Made by a program: the position numbers and the translations under genes | Notes under the pieces: model-generated | The model's database searches: none | Told to the model about the DNA's origin: nothing | The model's input: the letters and a program-made list of their open reading frames with translations, nothing else | Assembly: GCA_024223715.1 (NCBI GenBank) | Contig: JAAEOA010000065.1 | Span: 1-54,709, forward strand | From: a bacterium | Lineage (GTDB): Bacteria > Krumholzibacteriota > Krumholzibacteriia > LZORAL124-64-63 | Direction: 5' to 3' | DNA: 54,709 nt | Shown here: positions 27,976 through 34,689 of the stretch, piece after piece | Layout: each line of letters starts with the position of its first letter | How positions within the stretch are numbered: position 1 is the stretch's first letter

Positions 27976-28812
27976 CTACTCCTGAAATTCAAATCGAATG
28001 TTGTGTAAAATCCATACAGCCACTGGGCTGTTATTTTTGAGAGCAGGTTTGAACTTGAAACCACTCAGAGCCTTGGTTGCCACCTGCCGAGAATCGTATC
28101 CAATATCTTTGGTCACATTGACATCCTTTACCGTGCCGTCCACATCTACCAAAAGATAAGCTGTGACTAATCCCCGGACCTTTGCTTTGAGCATGGAAGG
28201 AGAATAAATCGGCTTGACCCGGCGCACGGGTTCAGGTGCTTTATCCACAGAACTCAAGGATGCCAATTCGCCCTTCAGGTCGGCTTCTGTGGCCACCAGA
28301 TTATCTGCCACCCCATCGACTGTATTACCCTTTTTTGTAACCAGGCCTGATGGCTCGGCTGCACCTTTGCCCAGGCCTTTGCCATAAACTTTTCGCACAC
28401 CATAAACACGTCTTACTGCTTCGGGAGGTGCTGGTTCTTTTACTGGTTTTTCAGGTATTGCAGTAGTGATATTCTCCGGTTTTTCCTGTGGTCTATCCAC
28501 TGGTGTTGCCAGAATTGTTTCTGGTTCAAGAACCGGTGCTTTCTCAATTTCTGCTTTTTGCACAGGCTCAGGTTCAGGTATGTCCGGCACGGTATTCGAT
28601 TGCAAATGAATTGTTACTGGCCGCGTTTGAATAACCGGTCCTGAAAATGGAACAGGTAATTCTGCAGTCATCATCACTGCGCCGAAAATTAGGATCACTA
28701 TCATGCTAGCTGCCATGAAGGAGAAAGATTCTTTCTCACCTGATGATGATCCATCAGTCATGGTGAACCGAGTCAAAGCCGAGTAATACCCGACAATGGT
28801 CACCGAAGTCAT
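27976..28812 (-). CDS. tonB: TonB energy-transducing protein
   Basis: A 278-residue periplasm-spanning protein that passes proton-motive energy from ExbB/ExbD to the outer-membrane receptor. A single membrane segment lies at about 31-52 (M-I-V-I-L-I-F-G-A-V-M-M). It is followed by a Pro/Glu/Lys-rich spacer (about 70-150) and a TonB C-terminal domain (about 195-278) with I-Y-S-P-S-M-L-K-A-K-V-R-G, D-G-T-V-K-D-V-N-V and F-K-F-K-P-A-L. The N-terminal extension before the membrane helix (about 30 residues) is longer than in enterobacterial TonB. The start ATG overlaps the stop of the upstream exbD by four bases (ATGA), indicating tight coupling. Confidence 0.92.
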   Translation of the reverse strand: MTSVTIVGYYSALTRFTMTDGSSSGEKESFSFMAASMIVILIFGAVMMTAELPVPFSGPVIQTRPVTIHLQSNTVPDIPEPEPVQKAEIEKAPVLEPETILATPVDRPQEKPENITTAIPEKPVKEPAPPEAVRRVYGVRKVYGKGLGKGAAEPSGLVTKKGNTVDGVADNLVATEADLKGELASLSSVDKAPEPVRRVKPIYSPSMLKAKVRGLVTAYLLVDVDGTVKDVNVTKDIGYDSRQVATKALSGFKFKPALKNNSPVAVWILHNIRFEFQE

Positions 28813-29291
28813 GACACACCTCCGAGCACTACGAGCGAGACATCACTCAAACCAGCTTCCGCGCAGGCACGCAGCACCTGGCTTAAGTTGTCGTACTTCA
28901 CTCGACGATCGGCTTGCACCAGAATATTTTGCTGATTGCTTCCACCGATTCCTTCTTTCAGGGCATTGGTTAAAAGAACCAATTCCGTCGGGTCCACACC
29001 GGACAACGCTTTTGACGACATGATGCTGCGACCATCCACCACAACGTGATCAAGACCCACTTCAACCACCAAGCCACTGGAAACCGTAGACTTACTGCTT
29101 GAGGATGGTAATTTTATTCCGGTTGCCGAGGTCACGATTTGATCATCTGCAGAGAAACTCATCAGAAGAAAAACAACCAGAATAACCATCATATCCACCA
29201 AACTGGTCATTTCCAGCTTCGCAGCCGATTTGCCGGTCGACGGAGCCAGCTTGCCCAGCCCCGGGATTGTACTCGAATGATTCAACCTCAT
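28809..29291 (-). CDS. exbD: ExbD/TolR family protein (canonical Asp)
   Basis: A 160-residue inner-membrane component of the Ton motor. One N-terminal membrane helix carries the essential proton-relay Asp33 in L-E-M-T-S-L-V-D-M-M-V-I-L-V-V. The periplasmic part ends with the ExbD signature (I-L-V-Q-A-D-R-R-V-K-Y, L-S-D-V-S-L-V). Start ATG 29291 is preceded by GGAGG and overlaps the stop of the preceding exbD-like gene (ATGA). A longer reading to 29351 would run into that gene and lacks a ribosome site. It pairs with the Asn-bearing ExbD paralogue just upstream. Confidence 0.9.
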   Translation of the reverse strand: MRLNHSSTIPGLGKLAPSTGKSAAKLEMTSLVDMMVILVVFLLMSFSADDQIVTSATGIKLPSSSSKSTVSSGLVVEVGLDHVVVDGRSIMSSKALSGVDPTELVLLTNALKEGIGGSNQQNILVQADRRVKYDNLSQVLRACAEAGLSDVSLVVLGGVS

Positions 29292-29770
29292 TTTCGCACC
29301 TCCGACGAAAGACTTACGCCCACTCCTGCTGCCAACCCAACATCGGTACATCCGGCTTCGCCAATAACATCGAGGCAGGAAACCAGGTTTGAGGTGGGGA
29401 CCTCCATGTCAACAGCAACAACAACCTTCAGGGGCGCCTGTTCTTTCAACAATACAAACAGAGAACCCAAGTCGTGAGCCCCTTCAATTTTTGGAAATTC
29501 TGCCAGAACAAAATCACCTTGAACGACCACTAACCCTTCCAGGCCAACGGCAACGGTCAAGGGTAGGTCCAGACGTTCAATGGCCTGTTCAGGACTGTCG
29601 TCACCAGGCAAACTGAATTGGTGGGCAGCCAGATGAATGAACGCTGACATACTGATTAAAAAGGGAATCAGGATGATAAACATGTTCATCACCGGCATCA
29701 CATTAAGATGAGCGGCCTCGGTATTGGTTGAGGGCCTTCTTGACATGATGGATATTGATAAGTTGCTCAT
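29288..29770 (-). CDS. ExbD-like protein lacking the proton-relay Asp (Asn29)
   Basis: A 160-residue ExbD/TolR homologue with one membrane helix and a periplasmic domain. The helix reads L-N-V-M-P-V-M-N-M-F-I-I-L-I-P-F, so the family motif N-V-x-P-x-x-D has Asn29 (codon AAC, 29684-29686) where the Asp normally is. The rest of the fold is kept (L-V-V-V-Q-G-D, V-V-V-A-V-D-M-E-V-P, G-C-T-D-V-G-L-A). It begins 2 bp after the exbB stop and overlaps the next exbD by four bases, so a mixed motor with one Asp-ExbD and one Asn-ExbD is suggested. It is probably structural or regulatory rather than proton-carrying. Confidence 0.85.
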   Translation of the reverse strand: MSNLSISIMSRRPSTNTEAAHLNVMPVMNMFIILIPFLISMSAFIHLAAHQFSLPGDDSPEQAIERLDLPLTVAVGLEGLVVVQGDFVLAEFPKIEGAHDLGSLFVLLKEQAPLKVVVAVDMEVPTSNLVSCLDVIGEAGCTDVGLAAGVGVSLSSEVRK

Positions 29771-29772
29771 GG

Positions 29773-30462
29773 TTATCCCTGCACCGTTTGGCGATAGTGG
29801 TTTTGGCGCTGGTCATTGATAACCTGGATCTGACGATCCCGAGTGCTGAAAAAATTCAGCAATTTGATAAGACCGGCATCACAATCTTCAGTACGGCTTT
29901 CAGCCATGCTGACCAGACGCGAATGAATCAGAAGAATGGGCATGGCCACGATCAATCCTAAAGCAGTAGTGTTCATGGCCTGAGAAATACCAGAGGCCAG
30001 AACAGAGGCTTTTTCTGCAGCATCAGCTACTGCCAGTGAACTGAACGATTGTTGAAGTCCGAAAATTGTCCCCAATAAACCGGCCAAAGTTGCAACATTG
30101 GCCAATACGGCCAGATAATTAAGACGGCGACTGAATCTTGGCATTTCACGCATAGCCAGCTCTTCAACCGCTTGACGAATATCCTGATCCCGGCCCCCTT
30201 CCCACGCTTCCTCCACAGCCCGTCGCATCAGTCGCTGGGTGGGGCCACCTTCTTCATCCAGATTTTCAATGGCGGTTTGATAGTCATTGGCCAAAACACT
30301 TTCAGCTGTTTTGGCGGCTAACTCATCGGACCCTTCTGTGCCTTTACGAAGGTAAAAAAACAAACGCTCAAAAATGATGCTTAAGGCAGTACCCAATACT
30401 GCCAGAATGACCCACATCAAGGGCCCTCCGGTTTGAAAAAAGTCGGCAATTTTTATGAACAT
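29773..30462 (-). CDS. exbB: ExbB/TolQ/MotA family proton channel, first gene of the Ton operon
   Basis: A 229-residue inner-membrane protein with three membrane helices: one near residues 13-33 (M-W-V-I-L-A-V-L-G-T-A-L), and two close together after residue 115 (L-A-N-V-A-T-L-A-G-L-L-G-T-I-F-G-L and T-A-L-G-L-I-V-A-M-P-I-L-L-I). These are the ExbB/TolQ signatures. ATG 30462 is preceded by GGAG with eight bases between; the frame remains open to 30612 but that part has no ribosome site and no family similarity. It heads a six-gene leftward operon with only small gaps or overlaps, down to the lipoprotein at 24154. Confidence 0.9.
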   Translation of the reverse strand: MFIKIADFFQTGGPLMWVILAVLGTALSIIFERLFFYLRKGTEGSDELAAKTAESVLANDYQTAIENLDEEGGPTQRLMRRAVEEAWEGGRDQDIRQAVEELAMREMPRFSRRLNYLAVLANVATLAGLLGTIFGLQQSFSSLAVADAAEKASVLASGISQAMNTTALGLIVAMPILLIHSRLVSMAESRTEDCDAGLIKLLNFFSTRDRQIQVINDQRQNHYRQTVQG

Positions 30463-30772
30463 GGTTGGTCTCCATTGGTTGAAGTCAGTTAAAGTTTGAC
30501 TCCGGAATTGCAGTGTTTGTGCCAAGGATGCTTTTCTGCCAGGAATGGCTAACGTGGGAAGGTTAAGGCAGTTACGAAAGACAAACCGATTTCTGCCACT
30601 TTTGGAAGGCATTCTGGTTGTGGTGACAATTCACACCCCTCAAGATAATTGCTGTTAATAGGCACAACTCAAATCACCCCGATTAATAAAATTCTTAAGT
30701 AAAAATGAACAACCGAGAGTTGTGCAAACCGAAAAATTCCGTCTTATTCCCAAAAGAGGCGCGAGCCCAAAA
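30463..30772. other. Divergent promoter region between the Ton operon and a secreted small protein
   Basis: No gene is visible here. The region must contain the leftward Ton-operon promoter. A weak candidate on the minus strand is TTGAGT-N18-TTATCT around 30645-30675. No Fur-box-like 19-bp palindrome was recognised by eye. Confidence 0.35.
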
Positions 30773-30869
30773 ACCACATGTTCATGCAGTAGCGGAAAAA
30801 AGCTCAATCCTTCATAATTCCTCCTGTCATCGGGAATTCCATTCCCAAACTAATTCAGGAGGAAAACAC
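30773..30869 (+). promoter_or_regulatory. Copy 2 of the repeated leader element, with the ribosome site fully sequestered
   Basis: The element opens with ACCACAT-GTTC-ATGCAGT, 97 bp before the ATG, preceded by CCCAAAAA as in copy 1. Its 3' half folds into a nested structure. TTCCTCCTG (30818-30826) pairs perfectly with CAGGAGGAA (30856-30864), which buries the AGGAGG ribosome site at 30857-30862. Inside it GGGAAT (30832-30837) pairs with ATTCCC (30841-30846). Translation of the downstream gene should be off unless this stem opens. Confidence 0.6.
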
Positions 30870-31364
30870 ATGAAATTTGACAAAATAGCTATCAAACTCA
30901 TTTTGTCGTGCCTGGGATTGCTTATTCTGGCAGGTGAATCATCTCATCCAGCTTTCGTTCTAGCAGACGAGCCCAATTCACCTTACGGCCAGTCAAACAT
31001 CTTTGAGGTCAATACCAACAGTATTGGTTTCACCGACACAGCCATCCTAATGATCTCAAACACCCATGACTTAATCGGCCTGCCCGCAGTCCTGTCCCTG
31101 GGCAACATGGTTCCCAATCCATTCAATCCCAGCATTGTTATTTCGTTCAACGTAGGCCAAAAAGGCCCTGTGGATTTGAGCATTTACGATCTCAATGGCC
31201 ATTGCCTCAAAACCCTTACCTCACAGGAATACGAAGTCGGCCAGTATTCCCGCCAATGGAATGGTCGCAATAACAAGGGAGCCATGATGCCAACCGGTGT
31301 TTATCTGGTTAGTATCAAAGGCAATTCCAGCATCAGTTCCAAAAAAATCACCCTCGTTAAATAG
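30870..31364 (+). CDS. Small exported protein consisting mostly of a FlgD-like sorting module
   Basis: A 164-residue protein with a signal peptide (about 1-32, L-S-C-L-G-L-L-I-L-A-G), a short low-complexity linker, and then a full sorting module (M-V-P-N-P-F-N-P, D-L-N-G-H, Q-W-N-G-R-N, G-V-Y-L-V, ending K-I-T-L-V-K). No passenger domain is present. It could be a remnant of a larger protein, a decoy or competitor for the sorting machinery, or a small surface protein. ATG 30870 follows AGGAGG, which is buried in a leader hairpin. Fifteen bp later the next secreted gene starts, so the two are probably co-transcribed. Confidence 0.72.
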   Translation: MKFDKIAIKLILSCLGLLILAGESSHPAFVLADEPNSPYGQSNIFEVNTNSIGFTDTAILMISNTHDLIGLPAVLSLGNMVPNPFNPSIVISFNVGQKGPVDLSIYDLNGHCLKTLTSQEYEVGQYSRQWNGRNNKGAMMPTGVYLVSIKGNSSISSKKITLVK

Positions 31365-31378
31365 GAAGGACCAGGCAA

Positions 31379-31741
31379 ATGAAACACTTAATTATTATTT
31401 CACTCTTGTTGCTGGCAGGATCTGTCCTTGCCAACACACCTCCTGAAGTCACCAACGCTGTGGCTGTTCAACGCCCCCAGACAACAACAATCGATGTGAC
31501 CTTTGATGTCTATGATGTTGATGGAGACCATGTAGATGTCTCACTTTGGTATTCCACTGACGCAGGTATTTCCTGGGATTTTCAATGCGTTTCCGTTTCC
31601 GGCGATGAAGGCCCCGGTGTTGTTCCCGCCTCTGGATTGACCGTTACCTGGGACGCGGGCATTGATTTTCCAGATATCGCCTCCAATGAAATTTCCATCC
31701 GGGTTTTTGCTGACGATGGCACTGGAAATGAATCCAGATAA
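31379..31741 (+). CDS. Small exported Ig-like protein, paralogous to the N-terminus of the next gene
   Basis: A 120-residue protein: a signal peptide (about 1-19, L-L-L-L-A-G-S-V-L-A) and one beta-sandwich domain (P-P-E-V-T-N-A-V-A-V-Q-R, L-W-Y-S-T-D-A-G-I-S-W-D, I-S-I-R-V-F-A-D-D). The domain matches residues about 22-130 of the downstream SUMF1-fold protein (P-P-E-V-T-N-V-V-A-I-Q-R, L-W-Y-S-M-D-D-G-D-T-W-D). It stops exactly where the second protein continues into its catalytic-fold domain, so it may be a truncated duplicate. GGAAGGA before the ATG suggests it is still translated. Function unknown. Confidence 0.65.
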   Translation: MKHLIIISLLLLAGSVLANTPPEVTNAVAVQRPQTTTIDVTFDVYDVDGDHVDVSLWYSTDAGISWDFQCVSVSGDEGPGVVPASGLTVTWDAGIDFPDIASNEISIRVFADDGTGNESR

Positions 31742-31777
31742 TAAAATTTTTGTACCGAAGAACGGGAGAAAACTGAA

Positions 31778-33031
31778 ATGAAAAACATTAAAGCAGCATT
31801 CTGGATTGCATTGATATTGCTGAACGCCAGCACGACTCTGGCGGCAATTCCCCCGGAAGTGACCAATGTGGTTGCCATTCAACGAGCACGCACTTCCCTT
31901 GTGGATGTCACATTTGACGTCTCTGAAGGTGGTGGGTCTGATGTGGAAATATCATTGTGGTATTCCATGGATGATGGGGATACCTGGGACAACGAATGCA
32001 TGACCGTATCTGGTGATGTTGGGCCGGACATCAGCCCGGGCATTGGCTTAAGAGTAACCTGGGACGTTGGAGTGGATTTACCGGACTTTGTTCGACCGGG
32101 TTTTGCCATCCGGGTTCATGCTGACCTTCCTGCTGCAAGTCTTTCCGATGGTTATGTTCTCATTCCACCGAGCAACTATTCAATGCCAATCACTTTCACC
32201 ATGGGCAGCCCTGATGAAGAATATGGAGCACCACACTCAGTAACTATTACCCAACGCTGCAAAATAGCACCGACTGAAGTGACCAATGGGCAATATGTAG
32301 AGGCACTGCAATGGGCTTATGACAACGAGCTTATCCTGGCTAGCTCCAATTATGTTTGGGACAACAATATTGATGGATCAACTACTCGATTAATTTATTT
32401 GAGTGTTTATGAATATGATCAGATTAATTTTTCCAACCACGTTTTCAGTACGGATTTTCCCGACCGTCCGGTGGTCGAGTTGACGTGGTACGGAGCGGCG
32501 GCGTATTGCGACTGGATTAGTTTAATGGAAGGCCTTCCCCGCTCTTACAACCATAGCACCTGGGCCTGTAACGGCGGCGATCCATTAGGAGCCACGGGGT
32601 ACCGTCTGCCCACAGAAGCGGAATGGGAACTGGCATGCAGAGCAGGCACAACAACCAGATTCTACACTGGCGATTGCCTCGATTCTGCCACAGAGGCGAA
32701 TTACCGAGGTAACTTCCAGCCCGCACCGGGTTGCTCAAATGGCCCTTACCTGGGCCGTACTGAGGATGTAGGGTCATATTTACCCAACCCATGGGGTCTT
32801 TATGATATGCATGGCAACGTTTTTGAATGGGTCAATGATTGGTTTGAGCCTTACGGTGGAGGCCCGGAAACTGACCCCATTGGCGCTGAAACCAGTTGGG
32901 CACGTATGCAACGTGGAGGTGCTTATTCCAACGTTGAGTTGATTTGTTTGTCAGCAAGACGCGGTCGATTGAGTCCCACTAATTATTTTAGATCCTATGG
33001 ATTCAGGACTGCAATTTCCGCCACGGACTAG
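31778..33031 (+). CDS. Exported SUMF1/FGE-fold protein with N-terminal Ig-like domain
   Basis: A 417-residue exported protein: signal peptide about 1-22, Ig-like domain about 25-125, then a formylglycine-generating-enzyme-type domain. The fold is shown by F-T-M-G-S-P-D-E-E-Y, E-V-T-N-G-Q-Y, P-V-V-E-L-T-W-Y-G-A-A-A-Y-C-D-W, Y-R-L-P-T-E-A-E-W-E-L-A-C-R-A-G, N-P-W-G-L-Y-D-M-H-G-N-V-F-E-W and the final Y-G-F-R-T-A. The copper-binding cysteine pair of true FGE (C-x-x-x-x-C near the C-terminus) is absent: the matching segment reads L-I-C-L-S-A-R-R. It is therefore more likely a ligand-binding member of the fold than a sulfatase-activating oxidase. GGGAG before the ATG supports the start. Confidence 0.85.
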   Translation: MKNIKAAFWIALILLNASTTLAAIPPEVTNVVAIQRARTSLVDVTFDVSEGGGSDVEISLWYSMDDGDTWDNECMTVSGDVGPDISPGIGLRVTWDVGVDLPDFVRPGFAIRVHADLPAASLSDGYVLIPPSNYSMPITFTMGSPDEEYGAPHSVTITQRCKIAPTEVTNGQYVEALQWAYDNELILASSNYVWDNNIDGSTTRLIYLSVYEYDQINFSNHVFSTDFPDRPVVELTWYGAAAYCDWISLMEGLPRSYNHSTWACNGGDPLGATGYRLPTEAEWELACRAGTTTRFYTGDCLDSATEANYRGNFQPAPGCSNGPYLGRTEDVGSYLPNPWGLYDMHGNVFEWVNDWFEPYGGGPETDPIGAETSWARMQRGGAYSNVELICLSARRGRLSPTNYFRSYGFRTAISATD

Positions 33032-33038
33032 AAAATAT

Positions 33039-33064
33039 GGACGGTGGTTTTAAAACCACCGTCC
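33039..33064. terminator. Perfect 26-nt palindrome after the SUMF1-fold gene
   Basis: GGACGGTGGTTTT is followed at once by its exact reverse complement, giving a 13-bp stem with no unpaired centre in the DNA; in RNA the middle TTTTAAAA would open as the loop. It starts 8 bp after the stop codon. The T-run after it is poor (TAATAATT), so it is terminator-like but atypical. Confidence 0.6.
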
Positions 33065-33079
33065 TAATAATTGGCCAAA

Positions 33080-33194
33080 ACCGCATTATCATGCGGTAGA
33101 CGGGGTGGCTAAATCCCAGTAAAATTATCCGAGTTACGGGACCATTTTTTTTGTCCCTCATTTATCACCCATTTAATTTCCTGGAGGAAAAACA
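33080..33194 (+). promoter_or_regulatory. Copy 3 of the repeated leader element
   Basis: A perfect ACCGCAT-TATC-ATGCGGT hairpin starts 115 bp before the ATG. It is followed by a GGGG...CCC segment, a small GGGAC (33138-33142)/GTCCC (33153-33157) hairpin with a T-rich loop, and TTTCC (33177-33181)/GGAAA (33186-33190), which folds over the GGAGG ribosome site. It is nearly identical to the leader at 33853. Confidence 0.6.
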
Positions 33195-33833
33195 ATGCAA
33201 AATTTACAAAAATTTCGTAATAGCATGGTCGCGCTGCTAGCCATTCTCTTTGTAATTTCACTGTCATCCATTGCCGTGGCGTGTCCCGAATATTATGAAT
33301 CTGGATGCGATGGCGGGTGGGCCTATTTTGGCCTTCGATTTGACGATGCCAATATGGCCCATGGCCAGATAATAACCCTCGACTGTGACGCTTCAGTTAG
33401 CAGTGTGGAATTCCTGTATAGGGTTAGCGGTAATCCCATACATGATATGCCATCATTGGTCGAAGGTGATGAAATTACCGCCGCTGTAATGGACATGGAT
33501 AATAATATCATTGTCACCACAAGTAATACCGTTCCGGCAGACATTTATACTGGCTGGATTGAATTCGTATTCCCAGAAGGGTTTATTGTTCCTGCCGGTC
33601 AATACAAAGTTGTTACTACCACCAATGTTCCTCGTCAATGTACAATTGGATTTTGCTACGAAGGAGAAGATTTGTATGATGGGGGGCAAAGAACTGTCAG
33701 CTCTAACGGTATTGACGGGCCATGGGGTGTCTATGAGAACGACTATGATCTCGCCTTTCGGTTGCATCTGAATGAGGGCTCAGTACCAACCCAAACCCGG
33801 CATTGGGGATCAATTAAGGGTATGTATCGGTAA
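33195..33833 (+). CDS. Secreted protein of unknown function, tandem paralogue A
   Basis: A 212-residue exported protein with a signal peptide ending near residue 30 (A-V-A-C). I do not recognise the family. The mature part looks like a single beta-sandwich with three to four cysteine pairs (C-P-E-Y-Y-E-S-G-C, L-D-C-D, Q-C-T-I-G-F-C), D-x-P-S-L-V-E-G-D-E-I and G-W-I-E-F-V-F-P-E-G-F-I-V-P-A-G-Q-Y. The C-terminus is W-G-S-I-K-G-M-Y-R, clearly unlike the FlgD-like module used by its neighbours, and may be a separate short sorting or anchoring signal. Its ribosome site (GGAGG) is inside a small hairpin. A second copy follows 773 bp on. Confidence 0.78.
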   Translation: MQNLQKFRNSMVALLAILFVISLSSIAVACPEYYESGCDGGWAYFGLRFDDANMAHGQIITLDCDASVSSVEFLYRVSGNPIHDMPSLVEGDEITAAVMDMDNNIIVTTSNTVPADIYTGWIEFVFPEGFIVPAGQYKVVTTTNVPRQCTIGFCYEGEDLYDGGQRTVSSNGIDGPWGVYENDYDLAFRLHLNEGSVPTQTRHWGSIKGMYR

Positions 33834-33852
33834 CCTGGCTAATTTGGCAAGA

Positions 33853-33967
33853 ACCGCATTATCATGCGGTAGACGGGGTGGCTAAATCCCAGTAAAATTA
33901 TCCGAGTTACGGGATCATTTGTTTTGTCCCTCATTTATCACCCATTTAATTTCCTAAAGGAAAAACA
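33853..33967 (+). promoter_or_regulatory. Copy 4 of the repeated leader element
   Basis: Nearly identical to copy 3 over about 115 bp, with only a handful of changes. The GGGAC/GTCCC stem becomes GGGAT/GTCCC (pairing kept as U-G). At the ribosome site TTTCC (33950-33954)/GGAAA (33959-33963) keeps its stem although the loop changes from TGGA to TAAA, which weakens the Shine-Dalgarno sequence from GGAGG to AAAGG. Confidence 0.6.
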
Positions 33968-34606
33968 ATGCAAAATTTACAAAAAATCCGCAATAGCATG
34001 GCCGCAATGCTAACCATTCTCTTTATAATTTCACTGGCATCCTTTGCAGTTGCTTGCCCTGATTATTATGAAGCAGCTTGCGATGATGGGTGGGCCTGGT
34101 TTGGTCTGCGAGGTGACGATTCCAATGTGGCCCAGGGCCAGATTATTACCCTCGACTGTGATGCTGCAGTTTCCAGCGTGGAGTTCCAGTATCGGGTTAC
34201 CGGTAATCCCAACCAGGATGTTCCATCTTTGGTCGAAGGTGATGAAATCTCTGCCGCCGTGATGGACATGGATGGTAATATCATCGTCACCACAAGCAAC
34301 ACCATTCCATCAGACCTATTTGAAGGTTGGATTGAATTCGCATTCCCTGAAGGGTTTATCGTTCCAGCTGGTCAATACCGAGTTGTCACTTTCACCGAAG
34401 TTAACCGTTATTGTGGAATTAGATTTTGCTACCAAGGGGAGGATTTGTATGAAGGTGGGGAAAGAACTGTTAGCTTTGATGGGGTAAATGGCCCTTGGAG
34501 TGAATTTAATAATGGCCTTGATATTGGCTTTCGTTTGCACCTGAATGAAGGCTCAGTACCAACCCAAACCCAGCTTTGGGGATCAATAAAGGGTATGTAT
34601 CGGTAA
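33968..34606 (+). CDS. Secreted protein of unknown function, tandem paralogue B
   Basis: A 212-residue exported protein, the same length as paralogue A with no indels. It keeps the cysteines (C-P-D-Y-Y-E-A-A-C, L-D-C-D, Y-C-G-I-R-F-C-Y), P-S-L-V-E-G-D-E-I and the terminal W-G-S-I-K-G-M-Y-R. Roughly a fifth to a quarter of the nucleotides differ, including many in codon third positions, so the duplication is not very recent. Its leader, however, is almost unchanged. A terminator 30 bp downstream ends the unit. It presumably does the same unknown job as A with altered surface residues, perhaps in a different condition given the weaker ribosome site. Confidence 0.78.
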   Translation: MQNLQKIRNSMAAMLTILFIISLASFAVACPDYYEAACDDGWAWFGLRGDDSNVAQGQIITLDCDAAVSSVEFQYRVTGNPNQDVPSLVEGDEISAAVMDMDGNIIVTTSNTIPSDLFEGWIEFAFPEGFIVPAGQYRVVTFTEVNRYCGIRFCYQGEDLYEGGERTVSFDGVNGPWSEFNNGLDIGFRLHLNEGSVPTQTQLWGSIKGMYR

Positions 34607-34636
34607 CCTGGATAATTTGTCTCATCAATGTTTAAT

Positions 34637-34684
34637 GGCTTCCTTGGCTTTACTTTTAAGATAAGTCGAGGAAGCCCACTTTTT
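34637..34684 (+). terminator. Terminator after the tandem paralogues
   Basis: GGCTTCCT (34637-34644) pairs with AGGAAGCC (34669-34676), extended by inner CTT/AAG pairing, followed by CACTTTTT. It ends just before the stop codon of the leftward RNase H gene. Confidence 0.7.
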
Positions 34685-34689
34685 ATTGT

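Larger units (their letters stand above)
33080..34606 (+). repeat. Tandem duplication of leader plus gene, 773-bp offset
   Basis: The blocks 33080-33833 and 33853-34606 are direct repeats, each made of a 115-bp leader and a 639-bp gene. Similarity is highest in the leader and signal-peptide region and lower in the mature coding part. Confidence 0.9.

Noticed and set aside
31778..33031. Genuine formylglycine-generating enzyme
   Set aside because: The copper-binding cysteine pair is missing and no sulfatase gene is in the window.
33074..33125. Possible GEMM-I (c-di-GMP) or related riboswitch in the repeated leader
   Set aside because: GGTAG-CGGGGT and AAACC pieces loosely recall GEMM-I, and a GGDEF gene is in the window, but the GGCAAACC and GCAAAGCC blocks and the GNRA loop are missing. 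I do not assign a known class.
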